IMG/VR virus record: IMGVR_UViG_3300009431_000122 | Span: 1-25,850 of that record | DNA from: a virus | DNA: 25,850 bases | Reading direction: 5' to 3' (one strand) | In this document: one piece after another, positions 7,426 to 13,496 of the stretch | How the letters are laid out: every line of letters starts with the position of its first letter | Position numbering within the stretch: position 1 is the stretch's first letter | Notes under the pieces: model-generated | Told to the model about the DNA's origin: nothing | What the model saw: only the letters and a program-made list of their open reading frames with translations | Databases searched by the model: none | Position numbers and translations under genes: made by a program

Positions 7426-7578
7426 TTACGCAGTTTTTAATAACTCTAAATAATCCCTTAAATTACCGTAAGGAGGAGAAGTGACGACTAAATCAATTAC
7501 TTCATTAGGAATATCTTTCACAACATCTAAACAATCCCCACAAATGACTTTATTTAAATGATCATTTGGATACTTCAT
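7426..7578 (-). pseudogene. DNA methyltransferase N-terminal fragment cut off by the IS insertion
   Basis: The first 45 or so codons encode MKYPNDHLNKVICGDCLDVV, then IDLVVTSPPYGNLRDY. The GDCLD segment followed by TSPPY is the motif pair of amino-methyltransferases (N4-cytosine or N6-adenine), with SPPY as the catalytic motif. The reading frame then enters the left end of the IS element and stops at 7426 after a few foreign codons (LKTA). Its ATG shares a base with the stop of the clamp gene (TAATG), so it was once part of that operon. The cofactor-binding and target-recognition regions that should follow are missing, so no activity is expected. Confidence 0.85.
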
Positions 7579-8288
7579 TATTCTGATATCGGACTCAAAG
7601 CAAATAGAAAATTATTAACTTCAATAACTATGGGACATTCTTCATCAAACTTTAAAAATATATCTTCCTGATCTTGTATATGATTTAAAACAGCTAGAAA
7701 AGATTTCCCATCCACTTCTATCTTCATATCTTCTACATTCTCAATCTGTCCTACATTAACTTCAAATTGATTAGTTTCCTTGGTATTGCTTTTAATATTT
7801 ACTTGTCCTTTTTCTACAATTAAAATAACAGTACTACTTTTGAATAGCTTAAGATAATAAATAAGATTTTTGATAATTCCTCCATGTAACTTAATCATAT
7901 GAAAAACACTAGAGAGGACATTTTCTTTTGCATCCTCTTCTTCGACATTGGTTATGATCTCTTCTGGAGCAGTTAATAATACTTTAGCATTCCCTTTGGT
8001 AGCTGCTTTAATTGTAAACCATTTTTTTCCTATTACATATTCTGCTTCACATTTCAAAACACCATCTACTAATTTATTTAACAAAGCCAAATCTGCTATA
8101 CCTATTTTATGTTTACCCTTTAAATCTTGTCCAATAGTAGCATGATGACAGATGAATAAAGAATTTTCAGGATTCATGCTCTGGACTAATGCCATATTTT
8201 TATTTAGATTGATTACACATTTCTTTATAGTTCCATCTAGATAAACATTTTTTAACAACTTACTGAACTCTATTGTATCTATTTTCAT
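7578..8288 (-). CDS. Probable DNA sliding clamp (PCNA / beta-clamp-like), 236 aa
   Basis: The sequence has the alternating-strand composition of a clamp fold, including an N-terminal MKIDTIEFSKLLKNVY helix, a central KIGIADLALLNKLVDGV segment, and the C-terminal ECPIVIEVNNFLFALSPISE. The last closely resembles the final strand of sliding clamps (P.....-...-ALSP). The length matches two-domain phage and PCNA-type clamps and is too short for a three-domain bacterial beta. It lies in the same strand and operon direction as the helicase and polymerase genes. An AAAAGGAAAATAG site precedes the ATG. The assignment rests on pattern rather than on a catalytic motif; another beta-rich protein is possible. 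Confidence 0.6.
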   Translation of the reverse strand: MKIDTIEFSKLLKNVYLDGTIKKCVINLNKNMALVQSMNPENSLFICHHATIGQDLKGKHKIGIADLALLNKLVDGVLKCEAEYVIGKKWFTIKAATKGNAKVLLTAPEEIITNVEEEDAKENVLSSVFHMIKLHGGIIKNLIYYLKLFKSSTVILIVEKGQVNIKSNTKETNQFEVNVGQIENVEDMKIEVDGKSFLAVLNHIQDQEDIFLKFDEECPIVIEVNNFLFALSPISE

Positions 8289-8289
8289 A

Positions 8290-8511
8290 CTATTTTCCTT
8301 TTAATAATTGATTAAACTCTTCTTCAACCTCTAGAAATTTCTTTAAGGCAATAAAATCTTCATATCTAGGGATTAAACCTCCTAGTTCATATTTACTGAT
8401 ATAAGTTTGAGGTGTTCCGATCTCCTCTGCCAATTGCCTTTGAGTCATACCTCTTTTCGTTCTTTCTCTTCTAATTATTGTTCCTAATTTTTTAACTTTA
8501 GCTTTATTCAT
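8290..8511 (-). CDS. XRE-family helix-turn-helix regulator, 73 aa
   Basis: This is a single-domain Cro/CI-type DNA-binding protein: KLGTIIRRERTKRGMTQRQL is the first part, followed by AEEIGTPQTYISKYELG, the classical recognition helix region, and a short C-terminal helix. It has no dimerisation or protease-sensitive domain, so it is more like Cro than a full repressor. Its ATG overlaps the stop of the DHH gene (TAATG). It may regulate one of the phage promoters, but no operator can be tied to it from the sequence. Confidence 0.88.
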   Translation of the reverse strand: MNKAKVKKLGTIIRRERTKRGMTQRQLAEEIGTPQTYISKYELGGLIPRYEDFIALKKFLEVEEEFNQLLKGK

Positions 8512-9362
8512 TATTCTTTTTCCTTTGGTATAAATGGAAGTTCGTTACACTGAAAGCCAGCAGCTTCCTCATGACCACCACCCCCATATTTTTTAGCTAT
8601 TTCAGAGACATCAACTATTTTTGAATATAATGATACTGTCCATTGCTTACTATCAAAAACAAAAGTAATTCTTATATCATATTTAACATCAATATCTTCA
8701 ATCCCATCAAATAATTGAGAAGAAACTGATCCGGCATTACAAGCAATACATTTATACCCCTCAAACTCTACTGGAAATGACCAAGCTTCTACAAGAGAAT
8801 AATAGTAATTATCTCGATATTGGATACATATCTTTCCATCTTTAATTATTTTTTTTGAATATTCATCACTACTTTCTCCTAACCATTTATCCCAATTAAT
8901 ATTTGTTGGTTTAGTATCATTCAATCTTATTCCCTGTTGTAAATAATTTGAATCATCTCCATATGCAAAAGTCCAAGTATCATAATCACCTAATAACTTA
9001 ACTATTCTTGGTATCATTTTATTTGGATAGAAATATTCCCAAGTAAGTTCACAACCAGATTTATTAATATTTCTAATCCCTCTTAAATGTGACATATCTT
9101 TATGTCGTTCAATAGCTGTTTTATGATGATCGATCCAAATTATATTTTTAGTGATTTCCAGTAATTTTTGAAATTCACCTTCTTTTTGTAATGAGAAATC
9201 AACAATAATAATTAATTCATCTTTTTTAATGATCTCAAATGGAAAATCATTATTATAATTAATCCCATAAAAGGCTTTTTCCTCTGCCTCCCTATAATAT
9301 TTATTAACAATTGCTGCTGCACATTTTCCATCCATATCTGTTCCATGATAAAAACATTTCAT
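8511..9362 (-). CDS. DHH-family phosphoesterase, 283 aa
   Basis: A DHH/DHHA1 protein. The metal-binding motifs are visible: HGTDMDGKCAAA (D9, D11), VDFS with D55, IWIDHH with D78, H79 and H80, and the C-terminal DHHA1-type KYGGGGHEEAAGFQ. This family includes NrnA-like nanoRNA or cyclic-dinucleotide phosphodiesterases and RecJ-type single-strand exonucleases. The short length and the form of motif I (HGTDMDG) fit the NrnA-like group that is common in phages. Its substrate is unknown; oligonucleotide or cyclic dinucleotide degradation are the two main options. The start overlaps the upstream stop (ATGA). Confidence 0.88.
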   Translation of the reverse strand: MKCFYHGTDMDGKCAAAIVNKYYREAEEKAFYGINYNNDFPFEIIKKDELIIIVDFSLQKEGEFQKLLEITKNIIWIDHHKTAIERHKDMSHLRGIRNINKSGCELTWEYFYPNKMIPRIVKLLGDYDTWTFAYGDDSNYLQQGIRLNDTKPTNINWDKWLGESSDEYSKKIIKDGKICIQYRDNYYYSLVEAWSFPVEFEGYKCIACNAGSVSSQLFDGIEDIDVKYDIRITFVFDSKQWTVSLYSKIVDVSEIAKKYGGGGHEEAAGFQCNELPFIPKEKE

Positions 9363-10003
9363 TTCTTTTTCCCCTTATATAAATTCCATAATCTTTCTTT
9401 CTCTGTGTCAATATCAAATTCTTTGTCATACTGTTGAATACCCCAAACAATAGCATAACAACACCATATATAATGATAGGTATATGGTTTTTCATATATC
9501 TCCCAAAAATCACAAAAATCTATGTCTTCAAAAGAAAAATTTCTAACAGCTTCAATTGCTTCAAATTCATCTTTACTGTGTAATATATCCTGAAGTTCAA
9601 AAGATAAAGTATCAGTTATCGATTTTTCTAAATCAACATCATGCCATTCTTTTAAATAATATTTAACTTGTTCTCTAAATTCATCAATATCAAATTCCCT
9701 AACACCACTCCCATAAAAATTTTCTGCTTGTATTTTTTCTTCCCAATATCCAGGATTTATTTTTAAATTTTTATCTCGAAAGAAACAAAACATATCAGGG
9801 ATTCTAGCAAACATATAAGAATGCATATCTCCTGTTATAGCTAAAAATCCAGGCCATGTTAGTAAATCAAAGTACATACAATTACTGTCATCTCTTTTAT
9901 ATCGAACATGTCTGTATAAATCATTGTCTTGTTTGATTGTCATTCTATGATCTTTGACATCATTTAAAAATATCTCTTTTGTAGGTTGCCTTATAGTTTT
10001 CAT
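9359..10003 (-). CDS. Conserved phage protein of unknown function (WPGFLAITGDM), 214 aa
   Basis: The central segment FDLLTWPGFLAITGDMHSYM, followed by FARIPDMFCFFR, is a signature of a widespread phage protein family found on Gram-negative and Gram-positive phages. The rest is acidic and helical, and ends in a tryptophan/tyrosine-rich stretch (YEKPYTYHYIWCCYAIVWG). No catalytic motif is known. It sits between the J-domain cluster and the DHH gene and is probably co-transcribed with them. Confidence 0.8.
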   Translation of the reverse strand: MKTIRQPTKEIFLNDVKDHRMTIKQDNDLYRHVRYKRDDSNCMYFDLLTWPGFLAITGDMHSYMFARIPDMFCFFRDKNLKINPGYWEEKIQAENFYGSGVREFDIDEFREQVKYYLKEWHDVDLEKSITDTLSFELQDILHSKDEFEAIEAVRNFSFEDIDFCDFWEIYEKPYTYHYIWCCYAIVWGIQQYDKEFDIDTEKERLWNLYKGKKK

Positions 10004-10016
10004 TTTTTCTTATTTT

Positions 10017-10235
10017 CTATAAATATTTATTAATTAAAATAACTTCAATCACTCTATAATATTTTTTGCGTAATTCATTTTTTATTTTTTTTATTTTATC
10101 CTTATGTAATTTCATTTCCTTTTTATATGTAAGAGGAAATTTTTTCTTCATGAGAGTTAAAATATTTTTATTTACTGTATGATTTATAAAAATTTTTAGT
10201 TTCCATAACACAATATAATAAATTATAATTTTCAT
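10017..10235 (-). CDS. Small basic protein of unknown function, 72 aa
   Basis: The ATG overlaps the stop of the zinc-motif gene (ATGA), which supports it as real. The N-terminus (MKIIIYYIVLWKLKIFI) is hydrophobic and could span a membrane, while the rest is strongly basic (MKLHKDKIKKIKNELRKKYY). No homologue is recognised. The composition could also reflect a non-coding AT-rich stretch, so confidence is moderate. Confidence 0.5.
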   Translation of the reverse strand: MKIIIYYIVLWKLKIFINHTVNKNILTLMKKKFPLTYKKEMKLHKDKIKKIKNELRKKYYRVIEVILINKYL

Positions 10236-10447
10236 CTCTTTCCTCTATAAAGATTTGAGCAAGGACAAGAGCATTTAGGAACAGATGGAGGTGATGGTGG
10301 TCTTCCTGTTGGTTTTCTTTTTGGAGGTAATATTTCTCCAGTACCATTGCAAACAGGACAAATTGTTGTTTTCCAAAATTGCCACCATTTAGCATCTGGA
10401 TCAGACATCTTGCCACTATTATTACATTTGAAACACCAATTTCTCAT
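10232..10447 (-). CDS. Stand-alone DnaJ-like CxxCxGxG zinc protein, 71 aa
   Basis: C5 and C8 (CFKCNNSGKM) and C30 and C33 (CPVCNGTGEI) form two repeats of the type found in the central zinc domain of DnaJ, the second canonical. A proline-rich linker leads to a third cysteine cluster, CSCPC at 59-63. The gene starts on the stop of the J-domain gene (ATGA), so the J-domain and the zinc module are made from one message as two proteins. It may act with the J-protein in substrate binding, or be an independent small zinc protein. Confidence 0.75.
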   Translation of the reverse strand: MRNWCFKCNNSGKMSDPDAKWWQFWKTTICPVCNGTGEILPPKRKPTGRPPSPPSVPKCSCPCSNLYRGKR

Positions 10448-11073
10448 TTCTTTTCTCCATAAAGATTTGTAAAAGTATTTCTTTCCGATTCAAAAAAAGG
10501 AATATATTCTTCTGGTATAATAATTTTTGTGTCTTTATAATCTTTTAATTTTTTGATAACTAATTTAAATACTTCTATTTTCTGTTTTATTGCTCTGATG
10601 TCCGAATCTATCCTATTTATTTTTTCCTTGAGAACACTAGTAAACAGATTATTTCCCTTCTTTTTAACTTTGATGACTCTCTTCTTATATTTTAATATTT
10701 TCTCTTTAGTTTTCTTTGCTCCCTTAACCGCTTCTTCATGTTTTTTGATATCTTTTTGTACATATTTAACGATAAATTGAATGATATCTAAATTCTCAAA
10801 CTTATCAGACTTTAAAACCTCATTGAAATGTTTTGCTATCTCATTAATGGCCATAGTATCAAGGTTATCTATCTCAGTTTTGCCTGTTTTATCATATTCT
10901 TTACGTCTAGAATAATCACTCAAAACAAGATAAGCCTTGTTTACTTTTATAAATTCATCTTTATCCCCTCCTTTGTCTGGATGATGCTTTTTGATCTCCT
11001 TTTTATAAGCCTGTTTTATTTCTTCTTGAGAAGCCTTTTTCTTGATACCTAAAATGTCATAGAGATTTTTCAT
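10444..11073 (-). CDS. J-domain (DnaJ-like) co-chaperone, 209 aa
   Basis: The N-terminus is an intact J-domain: YDILGIKKKASQEEIKQAYK, then the catalytic HPD at residues 31-33, then FIKVNKAYLVLSDYSRRKEYD. The remaining 140 residues form a lysine-rich, predicted coiled-coil region without Gly/Phe or zinc segments. It should stimulate the host DnaK ATPase, as lambda replication uses host DnaJ/DnaK to remodel the initiator-helicase complex. I start it at the ATG overlapping the preceding stop (ATGA) rather than at the GTG eight codons upstream, which has no ribosome binding site. It lies downstream of a RepO-like initiator, which fits a role in replication. Confidence 0.88.
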   Translation of the reverse strand: MKNLYDILGIKKKASQEEIKQAYKKEIKKHHPDKGGDKDEFIKVNKAYLVLSDYSRRKEYDKTGKTEIDNLDTMAINEIAKHFNEVLKSDKFENLDIIQFIVKYVQKDIKKHEEAVKGAKKTKEKILKYKKRVIKVKKKGNNLFTSVLKEKINRIDSDIRAIKQKIEVFKLVIKKLKDYKDTKIIIPEEYIPFFESERNTFTNLYGEKK

Positions 11074-11237
11074 TTTGTTTTTTTTATTAATAACCACTCT
11101 TTTTTTGTTAATGGAGCTAAAACATGATACCCTTCTGTAGAAATATCAAAATGTATATCCAATTCTGCAATTTCATGATCAGATAAAGAATCCTTTCCAT
11201 GTCCTTTATTTATATATCTAAATTTTCTTTTATTCAT
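11070..11237 (-). CDS. Small hypothetical protein, 55 aa
   Basis: The ORF begins MNKRKFRYINKGHGKDSLSD and ends at a TGA overlapping the J-domain start. An AAGGAG stands about 16 bases before the ATG, which is a long spacing. The protein is charged and has no recognised motif. The overlap with the next gene is the main support. Confidence 0.5.
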   Translation of the reverse strand: MNKRKFRYINKGHGKDSLSDHEIAELDIHFDISTEGYHVLAPLTKKEWLLIKKTK

Positions 11238-11271
11238 TTAATTATTATTTCATCTCCTTATTCTTATTATT

Positions 11272-11502
11272 TTAGATTGATGTAGTCTCCCCACCCAAAG
11301 CTTCAACCAATAGATCTACAATTAATGGTAAATATCCTTCATCTTCAGAACCATCAAACTCACCCAAAAAAAAATCATTATCAAGATCATCATATTCAAT
11401 GTGACCTTTGTGAACAGTACAAAACTGATTATCATGGTAAGCTATAGTAAAATCACCTGTCTTCATTAATTCAATTATCTTCTTTCTCTGTATTAAGCAC
11501 AT
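11272..11502 (-). CDS. Acidic hypothetical phage protein, 76 aa
   Basis: A strong AAAAGGAG lies seven to eight bases before the ATG, inside the preceding gene, which supports this start. The protein is acidic (EYDDLDNDFFLGEFDGSEDE) with a hydrophobic C-terminal helix (LPLIVDLLVEALGG). No family is recognised. It belongs to the group of small proteins between the initiator and the J-domain gene. Confidence 0.65.
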   Translation of the reverse strand: MCLIQRKKIIELMKTGDFTIAYHDNQFCTVHKGHIEYDDLDNDFFLGEFDGSEDEGYLPLIVDLLVEALGGETTSI

Positions 11503-11695
11503 TTTTTTCTCCTTTTAATTCTGGTAACTTTTCAAACCACCATTGAGGTTCCATATCATTGAAAAAATACTCTTTAGCAATCTCTTCTAACTCTTCATCT
11601 GTTATATTATCAGGATATTCTTCAATGTCTGATCTTTCTGTATGTGAACAATGATAACATACTCCATTTATTGACCATGAAAATTTAACTTTCAT
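11471..11695 (-). CDS. Small phage protein with ITDEELEEIAKE motif, 74 aa
   Basis: The protein starts MKVKFSWSINGVCYHC, runs through ITDEELEEIAKEYFFND and ends near EPQWWFEKL. This order of beta strand, acidic helix and aromatic end resembles small uncharacterised phage proteins related to DUF7167. Two cysteines (C13, C16) could bind metal with H15 and H18. Its ATG overlaps the stop of the upstream 38-residue ORF. Confidence 0.65.
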   Translation of the reverse strand: MKVKFSWSINGVCYHCSHTERSDIEEYPDNITDEELEEIAKEYFFNDMEPQWWFEKLPELKGEKNVLNTEKEDN

Positions 11696-11808
11696 TTTTC
11701 TAATCTTTCTAATTTATAATCATGTTTATAATCCCAATATGGTTCCCAATAATTTCCTTCTTCATCAAATCCCACATCATCAATATCTTCTGGTCTTTGG
11801 ATTATCAT
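11692..11808 (-). CDS. Small acidic/aromatic protein, 38 aa
   Basis: The ORF reads MIIQRPEDIDDVGFDEEGNY and continues with WEPYWDYKHDY, ending at a TGA that overlaps the next ATG. The GFDEEGNYWEPYW core looks like a real conserved peptide rather than random translation. The ribosome binding site is weak and lies in the end of the initiator gene. Confidence 0.5.
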   Translation of the reverse strand: MIIQRPEDIDDVGFDEEGNYWEPYWDYKHDYKLERLEK

Positions 11809-11817
11809 ACATTTCTT

Positions 11818-12723
11818 CTATTCTTCAATACAATCAATTGGACTTAGGTCTTTTAATTTATTTCTATTCAATCGTAATTGTTTTTTTCTTTGTTCTTGTT
11901 CTTCTATCTTTTTCTTCTCTAATTGATATGTTCGTTCTCCTTGTTCTCTTCTTAATTGTCTTTCTTTTCTCTCCTCTTGTTCTCTTTTTATAATTTCTTC
12001 GGAACTTTCAATATCAGTTGAATCTGCTTTAGGAATATCCTCTTTTATTATCTTTTTTGATAACAATTGGTCAGTTGAATCTGCTTTAGGGATATCTTCT
12101 ATATAATCTTTCCATCGACAATCATATAAATAATTTTCAGGATAGGGAATAAACTCTCCTTCATTTTTCATCCACTCGTTAGTTTTTTTTCTTCTTTCAA
12201 TATCGTGATAGATTGTCCTAAATAATTTTTCAGTTGGTTTTAATTTATTCCATATTATTTCTACCTTTTCTTTTTTCTCTTTTCTAGGATAAATTTTCCA
12301 AAATTTCTCAAATGGACATATATTTATATTTCTTTTAATACTTTCTTTTGTGGGTATCTTTTTTGATAACGCTAAATTATCTTTTTTGATAACGTTTATT
12401 ATCTTTTTTGATAACGTTATCTTTTTTGATAATGGCTTCCACCTACTAAAATCCTCTTGAATACAATAACTTGAGACGGTGTCGTTATCTTTTTTGATAA
12501 TCTTCATTTCAATTAATTTATGTAAAGCCCTGATTATATTGGGTTTTTTAATCCCTGTAGATAATACAAATTGAGATAAAGCAATTTTATCTTTCACTTT
12601 ATGCCATCCAAAAGTTTTTCTAATAATTACCCATAAAATTTGATTAGCTTCACCACTTATTCTAATCTTTCCTAAAGCCTCTATTAACTCATTTGGTATT
12701 GCAGTAAAACCTTTATTATCCAC
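11818..12723 (-). CDS. RepO-like replication initiator with origin repeats in its gene, 301 aa
   Basis: The N-terminal 100 residues match the lambda O-type winged-helix initiator domain: GFTAIPNELIEALGKIRISG, then ANQILWVIIRKTFGWHKVKD and the helix-turn-helix LSTGIKKPNIIRALHKLIEM. It would bind the origin, melt DNA and recruit the DnaB-like helicase. The middle is unusually rich in LSKKI and IKKDN peptides because of six DNA repeats inside the gene. The C-terminal half has a KFWKIYPRKEKKEK motif typical of initiator C-domains, followed by a long charged coiled-coil tail. It starts at GTG in a TAGTG overlap with the upstream HTH gene. Confidence 0.88.
   Translation of the reverse strand: MDNKGFTAIPNELIEALGKIRISGEANQILWVIIRKTFGWHKVKDKIALSQFVLSTGIKKPNIIRALHKLIEMKIIKKDNDTVSSYCIQEDFSRWKPLSKKITLSKKIINVIKKDNLALSKKIPTKESIKRNINICPFEKFWKIYPRKEKKEKVEIIWNKLKPTEKLFRTIYHDIERRKKTNEWMKNEGEFIPYPENYLYDCRWKDYIEDIPKADSTDQLLSKKIIKEDIPKADSTDIESSEEIIKREQEERKERQLRREQGERTYQLEKKKIEEQEQRKKQLRLNRNKLKDLSPIDCIEE
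12014..12100. repeat. 30-base direct repeat in the initiator gene
   Basis: TCAGTTGAATCTGCTTTAGG begins both copies, at 12014-12043 and 12071-12100, with 28 of 30 bases identical. Both are read in the same frame and encode EDIPKADSTD. One origin-type palindrome (12048-12064) lies between them, so the unit may have arisen by local duplication. Confidence 0.75.
12048..12064. repeat. Outlying copy of the TTATC-T6-GATAA repeat
   Basis: TTATCTTTTTTGATAAC is identical to the copies clustered at 12377-12415, about 290 bases away in the same gene. It is the sixth copy of the proposed iteron. Confidence 0.8.
12354..12501. repeat. Cluster of five iteron-like palindromes: probable replication origin
   Basis: TTATCTTTTTTGATAA, or a one-base variant, occurs at 12355-12370, 12377-12393, 12399-12415, 12417-12433 and 12485-12501. 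Each copy is an inverted repeat TTATC/GATAA around six T. The middle copies are spaced 22 and 18 bases apart. Their translations fall in two frames, LSKKI and (I/V)IKKDN, so the conservation is at DNA level. The arrangement inside an O-type initiator gene parallels the lambda origin. Confidence 0.8.
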
Positions 12724-12890
12724 TATTCTTTTTCTATTATTAATCTAGGTCTTTTCTGAGGTAAATTATATTTATCTCTATAATTTCTAATTGTATTTCG
12801 AGTGACCTTCAACATCTCAGCTAATTCTTGAATTGTGTGTTTATTATATAATTCAATAAATTGCTCTTTAGTAATTGGTTTTTTTATCAT
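12723..12890 (-). CDS. Small helix-turn-helix DNA-binding protein, 55 aa
   Basis: KEQFIELYNKHTIQELAEML, followed by KVTRNTIRNYRDKYNL, is a clear helix-turn-helix of the HTH-23/Fis-like type, with a basic tail KRPRL. It is the first gene behind the 12897-12926 promoter. The -10 box ends only seven bases before the ATG and there is no ribosome binding site, so the message may be leaderless. It ends in a TAGTG overlap with the RepO-like gene, and may regulate that operon or act at the origin with it. Confidence 0.75.
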   Translation of the reverse strand: MIKKPITKEQFIELYNKHTIQELAEMLKVTRNTIRNYRDKYNLPQKRPRLIIEKE

Positions 12891-12896
12891 TTGACT

Positions 12897-12926
12897 ATTT
12901 TATCACTTTCCCATTTTAGTTGTCAA
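12897..12926 (-). promoter_or_regulatory. Sigma-70-type promoter of the initiator operon
   Basis: The minus strand has TTGACA (12926-12921) and TAAAAT (12902-12897), 18 bases apart. Transcription would start at or next to the ATG of the HTH gene at 12890. Everything from the HTH gene to the clamp lies downstream on the same strand. Confidence 0.7.
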
Positions 12927-12933
12927 GTATTAT

Positions 12934-13146
12934 TTATTCTTTTTCTATTTGTTTATTTATCGACTTCTTTTTATCCCAATAAGGACTTTTACAACGAGGA
13001 CAAATAATTATTCTTACTGTATCTTTTCTAGGTAGCCATTATTTTACAATTGGAGCACATCTATTATAATATTTATCATCTTCCCAACCTAACACTCCAT
13101 CAGAAACTTTAGAGGTTATGATCCCAGCTACAAAATGAGGAGCCAT
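12934..13146 (-). pseudogene. Small zinc-motif gene interrupted by an in-frame TAA
   Basis: An ATG at 13146 opens MAPHFVAGIITSKVSDGVLG and continues to RCAPIVK, where TAA (13041-13039) stops the frame. The same frame continues as WLPRKDTVRIIICPRCKSPY and WDKKKS up to a natural TAA at 12934. The pattern RC, then W.PR, then CPRCKSPYWDK is one zinc ribbon of a familiar small-protein type, so both halves belong to one protein of 70 codons. A single C-to-T change (CAA to TAA) would explain the stop. No ribosome binding site of note precedes the ATG. Confidence 0.65.
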
Positions 13147-13154
13147 TATTCTGA

Positions 13155-13400
13155 TCAATATTTCTCATCAGTTGATTCAATTTTATTCATAGCAATAATA
13201 AATTTCTCTTTCCACATTATCTGCAAATCCTCATATTTTTTTACTTGAGGGTATAAAATTTTAATCCGTTCCCAAAATTTTTGCTCTGCTTCTTTGAGCA
13301 TAATACTTGCTTCTCTAAAAGCATACTTTGCATCTTGAACCATTTCTCTAGCACCTTCTATTACCAAAATGTCTTCTTTCTTATCAATTTTAATTAACAT
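13155..13400 (-). CDS. Helical coiled-coil protein, 81 aa
   Basis: I start it at the ATG that follows AAAGGAGAGAAATA; an upstream ATG 12 codons earlier has no such site. After a short beta segment (MLIKIDKKEDILVIEG) the rest is a long amphipathic helix rich in Glu, Lys and Ala (YAFREASIMLKEAEQKFWER). It may be a dimeric coiled coil. No family is recognised. Confidence 0.65.
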   Translation of the reverse strand: MLIKIDKKEDILVIEGAREMVQDAKYAFREASIMLKEAEQKFWERIKILYPQVKKYEDLQIMWKEKFIIAMNKIESTDEKY

Positions 13401-13420
13401 TATTTCTCTCCTTTTATTTA

Positions 13421-13483
13421 TTACATTTTTTGCCAAACAATTCCTTTACCATTACAACTTTTACAATTAATTTTTTTATTATA
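13421..13483 (-). pseudogene. Remnant of a tiny CxxCxGxG zinc peptide gene
   Basis: Directly behind a strong AAAGGAGAG site the minus strand encodes KKINCKSCNGKGIVWQKM and a TAA. CKSCNGKG is a DnaJ-type zinc repeat. The frame has no start codon: where ATG is expected after the site, the sequence reads ATAATA, and a run of seven A would need one more base to join that position to the peptide. The gene looks doubly damaged or mis-sequenced. Confidence 0.45.
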
Positions 13484-13496
13484 TTATTTCTCTCCT

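Larger units (their letters stand above)
5527..7438 (-). mobile_element. IS200/IS605-family insertion sequence (RHH, tnpA, tnpB), about 1.9 kb
   Basis: The element contains a Y1 HUH transposase gene, a tnpB gene and a small RHH-type gene, bounded by hairpins at 7403-7423 (left end) and 5535-5554 (right end). Family members lack terminal inverted repeats and target duplications, and excise as single strands. The exact ends are inferred: joining GAGTTAT on the left flank to TATTTAAATTT on the right flank restores an in-frame methyltransferase reading (DYLELLFKFEEI), which places the junctions near 7438 and 5526. All three genes appear intact, so the element could be active. Confidence 0.9.

Noticed and set aside
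9304-9513. 69-codon ORF on the minus strand between two phage genes
   Set aside because: It overlaps the 9359-10003 and DHH genes in another frame without a ribosome binding site or recognisable motif.
10168-10416. 82-codon ORF overlapping the zinc-motif gene
   Set aside because: It has no ribosome binding site and overlaps in another frame a protein with clear CxxC repeats.
12354-12501. CRISPR array formed by the palindromic repeats
   Set aside because: Spacing is irregular (18-68 bases), spacers are too short, and the repeats lie inside a conserved coding region.
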